Assembly: GCF_027922185.1 (NCBI RefSeq)
Contig: NZ_BSFE01000005.1
Span: forward strand, 226,445 to 290,444
Direction of reading: 5' to 3'
Length of the DNA: 64,000 nucleotides
DNA from: Maricaulis virginensis
GTDB lineage: Bacteria; Pseudomonadota; Alphaproteobacteria; Caulobacterales; Maricaulaceae
Shown here: positions 51,663 through 61,446 of the stretch, piece by piece
How positions within the stretch are numbered: position 1 is the stretch's first letter
Layout of the letters: every line of letters starts with the position of its first letter
Notes under the pieces: model-generated
Database searches by the model: none
Told to the model about the DNA's origin: nothing
What the model saw: the letters and a program-made list of their open reading frames with translations, nothing else
Position numbers and translations under genes: made by a program

Positions 51663-52457
51663 GTGACCGTCGCTCAACAGACCCAGCCGGAAATCAAATT
51701 GCCCGCCGTAATCCGCCTGTGGCGTTTCTGGTTGATGCTGGCCTGGCACGACTGGCGCCGCCGTTTCCGCCGCTCGCTGCTCGGCGCGGCCTGGCTGTTC
51801 GTGTCCTTTGCCCTGTTCGTAGGCGTGAAGATCGTGATCTTCGGCGTGCTGTCGGCCGAGGAAATGTCCTTCTTTGCCGTGTGGCTGTCGACCGGCTTCC
51901 TGATCTGGACCTTCATCCAGGCCAATCTGGTTGAAGGCTGTAATGTTTTCATCGCCAGTTCGCGATGGATCACCGGCACGGATCTGCCCTATGGCATCTA
52001 TGTGCTGCAGAGCGTGACGCGGAGCGTGATCCAGCTGGCGCTGTCGGGGCTCGTCATCCTGATCGTCCTGGCCATCTATCCGGCTCCCGATCCGTGGATT
52101 GCGCTGACCTGCCTGCTGTCCATTCCCGTCCTGATCGTCAACGGCATCTGGACCCAGCTCCTGCTGGGCGTGATCTGTGCGCGTGTTCGCGACATGGTCC
52201 ATCTGACCCAGACCGTCGTGCGCCTGCTCTTCTTCCTGACGCCGATTCTGTGGGTGCCGGCGTCGTTCGGCGAGTACGGGAAATATGCGGACTACAACCC
52301 GTTCACACACGTGATCGCGATCTTCCGCGATCCGCTGGTCTACGGCACCGTGCCGTATGTCAGCTGGATGATCGTGCTGGCGATCACCATTGCCGGCTGC
52401 GCCATCAGCGTGCTGGTTTTCCGCCTCAACAAGAACCGCATTTTCTACTGGGTTTGA
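51663..52457 (+). CDS. wzm: Polysaccharide ABC-2 exporter permease (Wzm/KpsM type)
   Basis: 264-residue inner-membrane protein with six hydrophobic segments. The N-terminal amphipathic start LMLAWHDWRRRFRRSLLGAAW and the later TQTVVRLLFFLTPILWVPA and YNPFTHVIAIFRDPLVYG are characteristic of ABC-2 exporters of O-antigen, capsule or teichoic-type glycans. GTG 51663 follows AGGAAG and fits the family length. The ATPase follows 12 bases downstream. It would export a lipid-linked polysaccharide made in the cytoplasm. Confidence 0.9.
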   Translation: MTVAQQTQPEIKLPAVIRLWRFWLMLAWHDWRRRFRRSLLGAAWLFVSFALFVGVKIVIFGVLSAEEMSFFAVWLSTGFLIWTFIQANLVEGCNVFIASSRWITGTDLPYGIYVLQSVTRSVIQLALSGLVILIVLAIYPAPDPWIALTCLLSIPVLIVNGIWTQLLLGVICARVRDMVHLTQTVVRLLFFLTPILWVPASFGEYGKYADYNPFTHVIAIFRDPLVYGTVPYVSWMIVLAITIAGCAISVLVFRLNKNRIFYWV

Positions 52458-52469
52458 ACGGGCAGTGAC

Positions 52470-53153
52470 GTGACCAAACTTTCTGCACAAGACATCACGC
52501 TCAAATATCCGCTGTTTACTGCGGTTCGCGGGCAACCGACCCACCAGCTGGCGCTGGACTCTGTCTCCTTCGACCTCGCCGAGGGCGACAAGCTGGGCGT
52601 GGTCGGCGCCAACGGTGCCGGCAAGACCTCGCTGCTGCGGGTGTTGTCCGGTGTCGTCATTCCCGATGCCGGCAAGGTCCACTCTGTCGGCGTTGTGCAA
52701 TCGCTGATGGAGACCGGCCTGGGCATCAATGGCGACGCGACCGGCTACGAAAACATCCAGCTGCGACTGCTGGCGGCCGGCTACACCTGGAAACAGGCGC
52801 GCGAGCTTTCCGAGCCGATCGCGGCTTATAGCGAGCTGGACGAATATCTGGAGCGGCCGGTCGACACCTATTCGCGCGGCATGCAGCTGCGGCTGAGTTT
52901 CTCGATTGCGACCACGCTGGATGCCGACATCCTGATCATGGACGAGTGGATCGGCGCCGGTGACGCCGCCTTCCGCGAAAAGGCCGCCCAGCGCATGGAA
53001 GAACTCGTCGCTGCCGCCGGCATTGTGGTGCTGGCATCGCACAATAATCGCCTGCTGGAACGCATCTGCAACAAGGGGCTTTTCCTCGAGAAGGGCAAGG
53101 TGCGGTATTTCGGCGATATGGGTGAGGCGATCCGGCGCTACGCCGAGGCGTAG
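52470..53153 (+). CDS. wzt: Polysaccharide ABC exporter ATPase (Wzt/KpsT type)
   Basis: 227-residue ABC ATPase. It has Walker A VVGANGAGKTSLL, the family segment VVQSLMETGLGINGDATGYENIQLRLLAAG, signature YSRGMQLRLSFSIAT, Walker B ILIMDEWIGAGDAAF, and ASHNNRLLERICNKGLFLEKGKV. There is no C-terminal carbohydrate-binding extension like that of O9a-type Wzt, so recognition of a chain terminator by this subunit is not evident. Starts at GTG 52470. The next gene, 66 bases downstream, is the large fusion protein. Confidence 0.9.
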   Translation: MTKLSAQDITLKYPLFTAVRGQPTHQLALDSVSFDLAEGDKLGVVGANGAGKTSLLRVLSGVVIPDAGKVHSVGVVQSLMETGLGINGDATGYENIQLRLLAAGYTWKQARELSEPIAAYSELDEYLERPVDTYSRGMQLRLSFSIATTLDADILIMDEWIGAGDAAFREKAAQRMEELVAAAGIVVLASHNNRLLERICNKGLFLEKGKVRYFGDMGEAIRRYAEA

Positions 53154-53219
53154 GCCGTCCGTCGCACGGATCCCGGGCCGGACGGCCCGCCGGATAATGA
53201 AAAGGCATGCAGGCGCGAT

Positions 53220-56200
53220 ATGGCAAAATCCTCCGCCCCCCAGAAGACGGCCATCCTGGTTCTCGGCATGCACCGCTCGGGCACGTCGGCCTGTACCCGG
53301 ATCGCCAACCTGTTCGGAGCGGCCCTGCCCGAGGATGTGCTGCCGGCCAATGCGGGCAACGAGACCGGCTATTGGGAGCCGCGCTCGATCGTCGACTTCA
53401 ACGAACGCCTGCTTGAGGCCCGGGATTTCGGCTGGGACGACCCGGTTCCCGAGAGCCGGATCACGGCGTCTTTCGGCAAGGAGGCCCGCGCGCAGGCTGC
53501 CGCGCTCGTCGGCGAGGTCTACGGGGATGCCCCGCTTATCGTCATCAAGGACCCGCGCTGTGCGCTGATCCCGGGCTTCTGGATCGAGGCCGTCACCAAG
53601 GCCGGCTACCGGCCCGTGTTGATCCATTGCCGTCGTGCGGCCGCCGACGTCGCCGCCTCGCTCGACCGGCGGGACGGGATGAGCGCCGACGAGGCCGGGC
53701 TGTTGTGGGCCCAGTCCAATATCAGCACGCTGCGGGTTGTTGGCGACGCTCCGACCCTTGCCCTCGACTATGGCGCGGATGTCGTGAACTGGCCGGACCG
53801 GATCTTCGCGCTGGCTGATACGGCCGGCTTTGCCTGGCCCCGGAGCCGGCAGGAGGTCGAGGACGACCTGCAGGCCTTTCTCAAGCCGGCCCGTTCGGGA
53901 GCAGATGCTCGCTTCTCGGCGACAGTCGCGGGAATTGTCGGCGCCGTCGATCAGGTGCTCGAGGGCGGAGGAGATCAGGCCGGACCGGAGGTGCTGGACC
54001 GGATCGATGCAGAGATCGCAGCGGCGACAAGCATTCTGCTTGCAACCCACAAGCGTTTCCGCCGCCAGCTGGGAGAGGCGAAGGCCGAACTGGCGGCCAA
54101 GACCGCAGAGGCCGAACGGGCAGAAACCGTGATCGCAGAGGCGATGGCCGATCTGGACACCGCCCGGCGGGATCAGAAGGATGCCGAAGACCGGGCGAAG
54201 GCCGCGCAGGAGACGATTACCGGTCTTGAGACGGACCTGGACACCGCCCGGCGGGATCAGAAGGATGCCGAAGACCGGGCGAAGGCCGCGCAGGAGACGA
54301 TTACCGGTCTTGAGACGGACCTGGACACCGCCCGNNNNNNNNNNNNNNNNNNNNNNNNNNNNNNNNNNNNNNNNNNNNNNNNNNNNNNNNNNNNNNNNNN
54401 NNNNNNNNNNNNNNNNNNNNNNNNNNNNNNNNCGGCGGGATCAGAAGGATGCCGAAGACCGGGCGAAGGCCGCGCAGGAGACGATTACCGGTCTTGAGAC
54501 GGACCTGGAGAAAGCCCGGGGCGACCAGGAGGATGCGGAAGCGCGGGCCGCGTCCGCACAGACGGTCATCTCCGGTCTTGAGGCCGATCTTGAAAAAGCG
54601 CGGGCCGATCAGGCCGAAGCCGATGCGCGTGCAAAGACCGCGCAGGGTTATATTCACGAGCTGGAAGCGCAACGTGATCGCCTCGCTTCGGAGCTCGAGA
54701 CCCTTGTCTCCGACTTCAAAGCGCTCGAAGCGTCGGTGCAGGCCTATCGCGAGCATGCAGATCGTCTGGAAGCGGAGCTGGCCGAAACCCAGGTGGCCTA
54801 CCGGCAGGCCGACAGTGAGCGCATTGCGCTGCGGCTGGAACGCGATCATGTCGCCCAGCGGCTGGCGCAGATCGAGAACTCGACCATCTGGCGGGCGACC
54901 GATCCGCTGCGTCGCATGTTGCGGGGGATGCCATGGCTGACGCGGTGGACGCGGCGCGGGCTGAAGCTTGTCTGGTGGACGGTTACCCTGCAGCTGCCAG
55001 CACGCCTGTCCGCCCGTCACGATCTGCCGGTGGTCCAGACGGAAGGGGAGACGGCAGAGGGCGTGGATCAGGTCCTGCCGCCGCTCGACCGGCTGGCCGG
55101 ATTCCTGGGCGAGGAGTTCGGGTCTGGCGCCGCCGCGACAACAACGGGCCTGATCGAGAAATACCAGCTGCCTTTCCAGCGCGAGGGCATGCCGGCCATC
55201 GCCACGGTCACGCCGGACGAGACGGCGCGCGACTGGGCGCAGTCCCTGGCCGCGCTGGCGCCGGCCGCCACCGACGCGCCGCGTGTCTCGATCATCGTGC
55301 CGGCCTATAACCAGATCGCCTTCACCCTGGCCTGTATCGAAAGCGTGTTCCGCTCTGCGCCATCGGTCTCCTTCGAGATCCTCGTGGGCGACGACAAATC
55401 GAGCGACGGCACGTTGGCGGCGGCGAAGGTCGATATCCCGAATGTGCGCTGGATCCGCCACGATCCCAATCTCGGCTTTGTGCGGAACTGCAATGCCACG
55501 GCGGCCGAAGCGCGCGGATCGATCCTCGTTTTCCTGAACAATGACACTCTGGTCCTGCCGGGCTGGCTGGACGAACTCGTTGCCACACTGGACGGTGACG
55601 AGACGATCGGCATGGCCGGATCCAAGCTGATCTATCCGGATGGCCGTCTGCAGGAAGCCGGCGGGATTTTCTGGCAGGACGGGTCGGCCTGGAATCTGGG
55701 CCGGTTCGACGATCCGCGCCGGCCGGAATTCAGCTATGCCCGCGAGGTCGACTACATCTCCGGCGCGGCGATCGCCCTGCCGCGCGCGGTCTGGGACGAG
55801 ATGGGCGGGTTCGACGAGCTTTTCGTGCCGGCCTATGCCGAGGACGCCGATCTGGCCTTCCGCCTGCGCAAGGCGGGATATCGCACGCTGCTGCAGCCAC
55901 GCTCGCAATTGCTGCACTTCGAGGGCGTGTCCTCGGGCACGGATACGGGCAGCGGTATCAAGGCCCACCAGGTGACCAATCTGGAGCGCTTCAGGGAACG
56001 CTGGTCGGAGGTCCTCAAGAGCCACCGTCCCAATGGCCAGCTGCCCCAGCTGGAAAAGGAGCGGTCGGTCCGCCAGCGAGCGCTCTTCGTCGATATCACC
56101 ACGCCGGAGCCGGATCATGATGCGGGCTCGGTGGTGGCCGTCGAATGCATGCGCGGCCTGCAGGCCTCGGGCTTCAAGGTCACTTTCGTGCCGCAGGACA

Positions 56201-57213
56201 ATTTCCTGTGGACGCGGGAGTTCTCCGCGCCGTTGCAGCGGGCCGGGATCGAGACGATCTACCACCCCTTCTATTCGCGCTTCACACCGTTTGCGGCCGA
56301 ACGTGGCGGCGAGTTCGACCTGGTCTTCCTGCACCGCTATCCCACAGCCGAGCGGACGCTGACCGATATCCGCCAGTATGCGCCGCAGGCGCGGGTCGTG
56401 CTGCTCAATGCCGATCTGCACTATCTGCGCGAGATGCGCGAGGCCGAACTCAGCGGCGATGCCGATGCGGTCCGCGAGGCCGAGCGGACGCGGGAGCGCG
56501 AGCTGGCGGTGATGGCGGCCGTTGACCTCGTACTCACCCATTCGACGGTCGAGCTTGAAATCCTGCAGGCCGCACTCGGCGCCGACAAGGTCATGCTGCT
56601 GCCGCTGATCCATGATGCCGAGCCGACCCCGGCCGGCTTCTCCGAACGCCGCAGCATCGGCTTTATCGGTGGCTTCGGGCATCCGCCGAATGTGGATGCG
56701 GTTGACTGGTTCCTCGACGAGGTCTGGCCGCGGGTGCGGGCCGTTGACGGCAAGGCCGAGTTCGCGCTGGCCGGCAGCAAGATGCCCGACCGCTACAAGC
56801 GCCTGCATGGCCGCGACGGGATTTCCGTCCTCGGTTTCGTGGAATCGCTGCCCGACTATTTCAATCGCATCCGGCTGAGCGTCGTACCGCTTCGCGTGGG
56901 CGCCGGGGCAAAGGGCAAGGTCGCAGCCAGCCTGGCGGCCGGTGTGCCTTGCGTGTCGACCTCGGTCGGTGTGGAGGGCATGCAGCTGGAGGCCGGGCGC
57001 GAGATCGCCGTTGCCGATACGGCCGAGGCGCTGGCGGCGCAAATCCTGCAGGTGTTCGAGGACGAGGCCGAATGGCGTCGCTATCGGGAAGAGGGCCTGG
57101 CCTATGCCGACCGCATCACCTCGCGGCGGGCGCTGCGGGCCCAGATCCTGGCGATGACAGAACGCCTCGGCATGGCACGGTCTGCGATTGAAACATCGGG
57201 GAACGGGAAGTGA
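53220..57213 (+). CDS. Giant fusion: sulfotransferase-like domain, 28-residue-repeat coiled coil, GT2 and GT4 glycosyltransferases
   Basis: One gene interrupted by an assembly gap. Residues 1-265 are a sulfotransferase-like P-loop domain (LVLGMHRSGTSACTRIANLF, IKDPRCALIPGFW, CRRAAADVAASL). A coiled coil follows, with at least three near-identical 28-residue units (DTARRDQKDAEDRA, KAAQETITGLETDL) plus diverged units; 28 residues are exactly four heptads. After ENSTIWRATDPLRRM comes a GT2 domain (VSIIVPAYNQIAFTLACIES, FLNNDTLVLPGWLDEL, DEMGGFDELFVPAYAEDADL), then a GT4 domain (IGFIGGFGHPPNVDAVDWFL, VGAGAKGKVAASLAAGVPCV). Flanking frames differ by one only because the gap length is arbitrary; 84-bp periodicity restores one frame. 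If one unit spans the gap, the length is about 1325 residues. Next to wzm/wzt it may make, cap or measure the exported glycan (inference). Confidence 0.82.
54156..54591 (+). repeat. 84-bp tandem repeat encoding a four-heptad coiled-coil unit
   Basis: Units begin with GACACCGCCCGGCGGGATCA at 54156, 54240 and 54324. After the gap there is a unit in the phase of 54424, then a diverged one from 54508. The first units are identical or nearly so at DNA level, which explains why the assembly broke here. Hydrophobic residues in the 28-residue unit fall at strict 3-4 spacing (Ala3, Ala10, Ala14, Ala17, Ile21, Leu24, Leu28), so any number of units keeps the coiled-coil register. Confidence 0.93.
54335..54432. 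other. Assembly gap (98 N)
   Basis: Unknown bases inside the 84-bp tandem repeat. The unit phase is 54324 before the gap and 54424 after it, a distance of 100, which is not a multiple of 84. The true distance should be 84, 168 or a further multiple, so the missing sequence is probably 82 or 166 bases or more rather than 98. Confidence 0.95.
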
Positions 57214-57276
57214 TTGGCTGGTGATGCTGCAGCGCACTACAGCCGGAGCGTGAGTTGAGAGCCGGGAGGCAAGGGC

Positions 57277-59100
57277 ATGTGCGGAATCGTCGGCGTCGTG
57301 AATCACGAGGATGCGGCGCGCTGCATTCTCGAAGGGCTGCAGCGGCTCGAATATCGCGGCTATGACTCCGCCGGCATCGCGATCGTCGGGGCGCAGGGCA
57401 AGGTGTCGATTGCCCGCGCCGAGGGCAAGCTGAGCAATCTGACCGGCAAACTCGCCGATGCGCCCCTGGCCGGCAGCACCGGCGTCGGGCATACGCGCTG
57501 GGCCACCCATGGCGCCCCGACCGAAGGCAATGCCCACCCGCACCGGGCCGGCCGGGTCAGCCTGGTGCACAATGGCATCATCGAGAACTACAAGGCCCTG
57601 CGCGCGGAATTGTCGGCCGCAGGCCGGAGCTTTGCCAGCGAGACCGACACCGAAGTCGTGGCGCAATTGCTGGACCGGTATCTGGAGACGGGGCTCGATC
57701 CTCGTAGCGCCTGGCTCGAGACGCTGGGGCGGCTTGAGGGGGCTTTCGCCCTGGCGGCCATCATCGAGGGCGAGGACGGTCTGCTGCTCGGGGCCCGCCG
57801 TGGTGCCCCGCTGGTCGCAGCAACGAGCGAGACCTCCGGCTTCCTCGCCTCGGACATCATGGCGATCACCGGCGAGGCTCGCACGGTGATCTATCTGGAA
57901 GATGGCGATACGGTTTTCGTCCGTCCCGAAGGTATCGAGATCTGTGCGCCGTCCGGCGAACCGGTCGCACGGCCGGTGAATCCCGCGCCGGCCTCCATGG
58001 CGATGGCGGAGAAAGGCAATCACCGCCACTTCATGCAGAAGGAAATCTACGAGCAGCCGGAAGTCGTCGGGCGGACGCTGAGCGCCTATGTCGATGCCGA
58101 GGCCGGCCGGATCCGCCCCGTCGAGGGGATCGATTTCGCCGGCATGTCGCGACTTCTCGTTGTCGGCTGCGGCACGGCCTCCTATGCCGGTCTTATCGCC
58201 GAATACTGGTTCGAGGCGATGGCCGGCCTGCCGGTCGACAATGATATCGCGTCGGAATTCCGCTATCGAGACCCGGCTTTCCTGCCCGGTGACGCGGCGC
58301 TCTTCATCTCCCAGTCCGGCGAGACCGCCGACACGCTGGAAGCGTTGCGCCTGTGCAAGGCGGCCGGCCTGAAGACCATCGCCCTGGTCAACACGCCGCA
58401 TTCCTCGATGGCCCGCGAGGCCGATGTCGTCGTGCCGACGCTGGCCGGACCGGAAGTCGGCGTCGCCTCGACCAAGGCCTTCACCTGCCAGCTCGCCGCG
58501 CTGGCATCGCTCGCCGTGCTGGCTGCCAGCCAGCGTGGCAAGCTGTCGCCGGAAGCTGTGGAAGCCGAGGTCGCATCGCTGATGGCGATCCCGGCGCAGA
58601 TGAATGCTGCGCTCGCCATCGAGCAGGAGATCGACCAGCTCGCGACCGAGCTCGCCCATGCTTCCATCGTGCTTTATCTCGGCCGCAATGTGTTTTTCCC
58701 GCTGGCCCTGGAGGGCGCGCTCAAGCTGAAGGAAATCAGCTATATTCATGCTGAGGGCTATGCCGCCGGCGAGCTCAAGCACGGCCCGATCGCGCTGATC
58801 GAGGACGATGTCGCCGTGGTCGCCATCGCACCGCACGACGCCCTGTTCGCCAAGACGCGCTCCTCCATCCAGGAAGTGCGGGCCCGCGGTGCCCGGGTGA
58901 TCGCGATCACCGACAAGGCCGGTGCGGACGAGCTGGACAGCGAGGCGAGCGCCATCCTGAAACTGCCTGACGTGAAGGGGCTGGCCGCGCCGATCGTGGC
59001 CGCCACGGCGGTGCAGCTGCTGGCCTATTACGTTGCCGTTCACAAGGGCACCGACGTTGATCAGCCGCGCAATCTCGCCAAGTCGGTGACCGTAGAATAG
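57277..59100 (+). CDS. glmS: Glutamine-fructose-6-phosphate aminotransferase
   Basis: 607-residue enzyme making glucosamine-6-phosphate from fructose-6-phosphate and glutamine. The class II glutamine amidotransferase domain begins at the catalytic Cys2 (MCGIVGVVNHEDAA), with GHTRWATHGAPTEGNAHPH and HNGIIENY. Two SIS sugar-isomerase domains follow (VGCGTASYAGLIAEYWFE, ISQSGETADTLEALR; LGRNVFFPLALEGALKLKEISYIHAEGY). The C-terminus LAKSVTVE is the conserved family end. No glmS ribozyme is seen upstream. With glmM at 22420 it supplies UDP-GlcNAc precursor. Confidence 0.96.
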   Translation: MCGIVGVVNHEDAARCILEGLQRLEYRGYDSAGIAIVGAQGKVSIARAEGKLSNLTGKLADAPLAGSTGVGHTRWATHGAPTEGNAHPHRAGRVSLVHNGIIENYKALRAELSAAGRSFASETDTEVVAQLLDRYLETGLDPRSAWLETLGRLEGAFALAAIIEGEDGLLLGARRGAPLVAATSETSGFLASDIMAITGEARTVIYLEDGDTVFVRPEGIEICAPSGEPVARPVNPAPASMAMAEKGNHRHFMQKEIYEQPEVVGRTLSAYVDAEAGRIRPVEGIDFAGMSRLLVVGCGTASYAGLIAEYWFEAMAGLPVDNDIASEFRYRDPAFLPGDAALFISQSGETADTLEALRLCKAAGLKTIALVNTPHSSMAREADVVVPTLAGPEVGVASTKAFTCQLAALASLAVLAASQRGKLSPEAVEAEVASLMAIPAQMNAALAIEQEIDQLATELAHASIVLYLGRNVFFPLALEGALKLKEISYIHAEGYAAGELKHGPIALIEDDVAVVAIAPHDALFAKTRSSIQEVRARGARVIAITDKAGADELDSEASAILKLPDVKGLAAPIVAATAVQLLAYYVAVHKGTDVDQPRNLAKSVTVE

Positions 59101-59202
59101 CGAAATGTTTCGTGACTTTGCGGGGCAGGAGGGCGCCTTTATAGCGCACCGGTATACCGCAGCGACAAGGCCCGCCGGCGCGGCGCCGAAAGGTGTTCCC
59201 TC

Positions 59203-60330
59203 ATGACCGACATGATCCCCTTCATCGACCTTCAGGCCCAGCGGGCGCGCATCAAGGACCGCATGGATGCGGCGGTGATGAAAGTGCTCGATGAGGGGCG
59301 CTACATCCTGGGGCCGGAAGTCGGGGAGCTGGAGGCGAAGCTGGCGGAGTTCGCCGGCATGGGCCGCGCGCTGAGCTGCGCCAATGGCACCGACGCGATC
59401 CTGATCCCGCTGATGGCCTGGGGTATCGGCCGCGGCGATGCGGTTTTCGTGCCGTCCTTCACCTTTGCCGCCTCGGCGGAAGTCGTGGTGCTCGCCGGCG
59501 CTTCGCCGGTCTTTGTCGATATCGATCCGGACACCTACAACATGTCGCCGGAAAGCCTGGCGGCGGCCATTGCCGATGTGAAGGCAAAGGGCGAGCTGAC
59601 GCCGAAAGCGGTGATCGCCGTCGACCTGTTCGGCCAGCCGGCCGACTACCCGGCGCTGGAACCGATTGCCCGCGAGCACGGTCTGAAGCTGGTTTCCGAT
59701 TGTGCCCAGGCCTATGGCTCGACGCTGGGCGGCAAGGCCTCGCTGAACTGGGCCGACGCTTTGACCGTGTCCTTCTACCCGGCCAAGCCGCTGGGCGCTT
59801 ATGGCGATGCCGGCGCGGTGCTGTGCAAGGACGACGCCCTGTTCGATACGATGAAATCGGTCCGCGTCCATGGCGAGGGCGCATCGCGCTATGAATATGC
59901 CCGTATCGGGATCAATTCGCGTCTCGACACGATCCAGGCGGCGATCCTGCTGGCCAAGCTGGAGGTCTTCGCCGAGGAGATCCAGATGCGCCAGCGCGTG
60001 GCGGACGCCTATAACAGCCGGCTCGGCAATGCCGTGAAGACACCGAAAGTCATCGACGGCGCCCAGTCGACCTGGGCCCAGTACACGATCGAGGTCGACG
60101 ACCGCGACGGCTTCCGGGCGCACCTGGCCGAACAGGGTGTGCCGACGGCGATCTACTATCCCATCCCGCTGCACCTGCATGCGCCGTATGCGTCCTATCC
60201 GGTCGCGCCGGGCGGTCTGCCCGTGACCGAGGCAGCGGCCGGCCGGGTCGTCTCCCTGCCGATGCATCCGGACATGCCCGGGGGCGATATCGACCGGGTC
60301 GTGGCGGCGGTGACCGGTTTCCGCGGGTGA
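59203..60330 (+). CDS. DegT/DnrJ/EryC1-family sugar aminotransferase
   Basis: 375-residue PLP-dependent enzyme that would transfer an amino group to a keto nucleotide sugar. It has the family start MIPFIDLQAQ, GTDAILIPLMAWGIGRGDAVFVPSFTF, DCAQAYGSTLGG, and the PLP lysine in FYPAKPLGAYGDAGA (about residue 188). YARIGINSRLDTIQAAIL and YYPIPLHLHAPY complete the pattern. It is closest in look to WbpE-type aminotransferases for 3-amino sugars, but the substrate cannot be fixed because no partner dehydrogenase is adjacent. It lies about 100 bases after glmS. Confidence 0.88.
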   Translation: MTDMIPFIDLQAQRARIKDRMDAAVMKVLDEGRYILGPEVGELEAKLAEFAGMGRALSCANGTDAILIPLMAWGIGRGDAVFVPSFTFAASAEVVVLAGASPVFVDIDPDTYNMSPESLAAAIADVKAKGELTPKAVIAVDLFGQPADYPALEPIAREHGLKLVSDCAQAYGSTLGGKASLNWADALTVSFYPAKPLGAYGDAGAVLCKDDALFDTMKSVRVHGEGASRYEYARIGINSRLDTIQAAILLAKLEVFAEEIQMRQRVADAYNSRLGNAVKTPKVIDGAQSTWAQYTIEVDDRDGFRAHLAEQGVPTAIYYPIPLHLHAPYASYPVAPGGLPVTEAAAGRVVSLPMHPDMPGGDIDRVVAAVTGFRG

Positions 60331-60477
60331 TGCGGACCGAGCCCGGCTGCTGATACCGTACGCGGTGCAGCCGAAAAGCCCTTCTGCGGGTGGCAATCCG
60401 CGCTGAGCTGTCCTACATCGGCCTGACGCGAGGCTGGCCGGAATATCGACGTGCCATCCGCGAAGGTTGAGGGTGAC

Positions 60478-61446
60478 ATGAGCGATATCACGGCCACGGT
60501 CCGGGCGTATGCCGACCGCTTCAAGTCGGCGAAGACGCGCGAGCGTCCGCTGTCCGCGCATCTCAAGGCGCTGGAGGCGGAATCGATCCACATCATGCGG
60601 GAAGTGGCGGCCGAGTTTGCCAATCCCGTCATGCTGTATTCGATCGGCAAGGACAGCGCGGTGATGCTGCATCTGGCGCTGAAGGCCTTCTATCCCTCGC
60701 GCCCGCCCTTTCCGCTGCAGCACGTGGATTCCACCTTCAAGTTCCGCGAGATGATTGCCTTCCGCGATGCCATCGCCAAGGAGCTGGGGCTGGAGATCCG
60801 GGTCGAGATCAATGAGGACGGCCGGGCCCGCGGCATCAACCCGTTCGATCACGGCTCCCAGGTCCACACCCAGGTGATGAAGACCGAGGCGCTGCGCAAT
60901 GCGATGAACCGCCACAAATACGATGCGGCCTTCGGCGGTGCCCGGCGCGACGAGGAAAAATCCCGCGCCAAGGAGCGCATCTTCTCGTTCCGCGACGGCA
61001 ATCACGGCTGGGATCCGAAGAACCAGCGCCCGGAACTCTGGCGCAATTACAACACCAAGATCCGCCAGGGCGAGTCGATCCGCGTCTTCCCGCTGTCCAA
61101 CTGGACCGAGCTGGACATCTGGCAATACATCCTGGAAGAGGACATCCCGATCGTGCCGCTCTACTACGCTGCTGAGCGTCCGGTGGTCGAGCGCGACGGC
61201 CAGACCATCATGGTCGACGATGAGCGCCTGCCGCTGAAGGAAGGCGAAAAGCCCGAGCTCAAGATGGTCCGCTTCCGCACGCTGGGCTGCTATCCGCTGA
61301 CCGGCGCGATCATGTCGAACGCCACGACCCTTGAAGAGATCGTGCTGGAAATGCTGACAGCACGCACTTCGGAACGCTCCGGCCGCCTGATCGATCATGA
61401 CGAGGCCGGCTCGATGGAGAAGAAGAAGCGCGAGGGATATTTCTGA
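60478..61446 (+). CDS. cysD: Sulfate adenylyltransferase subunit 2
   Basis: 322-residue catalytic subunit of ATP sulfurylase, which makes APS from sulfate and ATP. The PP-loop is VMLYSIGKDSAVMLHLALKAF (about residue 48), followed by PLQHVDSTFKFREMI, FGGARRDEEKSRAKERIFSF, NWTELDIWQYI and FRTLGCYPLTGAI. The ATG at 60478 with GAGGGTG upstream is preferred over one 9 codons earlier. One base overlaps the cysNC start (TGATG). Confidence 0.95.
   Translation: MSDITATVRAYADRFKSAKTRERPLSAHLKALEAESIHIMREVAAEFANPVMLYSIGKDSAVMLHLALKAFYPSRPPFPLQHVDSTFKFREMIAFRDAIAKELGLEIRVEINEDGRARGINPFDHGSQVHTQVMKTEALRNAMNRHKYDAAFGGARRDEEKSRAKERIFSFRDGNHGWDPKNQRPELWRNYNTKIRQGESIRVFPLSNWTELDIWQYILEEDIPIVPLYYAAERPVVERDGQTIMVDDERLPLKEGEKPELKMVRFRTLGCYPLTGAIMSNATTLEEIVLEMLTARTSERSGRLIDHDEAGSMEKKKREGYF

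Noticed and set aside
48726..54050. A 1774-codon open frame on the minus strand
   Set aside because: Only its last 397 codons (48726-49919) look like a protein, a GT4 enzyme. The rest is antisense to well-supported genes (GT2, wzm, wzt, fusion protein) and is open because of high GC and codon bias.
54181..57213. A separate gene starting inside the repeat, downstream of the sulfotransferase-like gene
   Set aside because: The frame change comes from the arbitrary gap length; the 84-bp periodicity joins both parts in one frame, and there is no ribosome-binding site or plausible start in the repeat.
54301..61398. A 2365-codon open frame on the minus strand
   Set aside because: It is antisense to the fusion protein, glmS, the aminotransferase and cysD, crosses the N gap, and has no recognisable domain.
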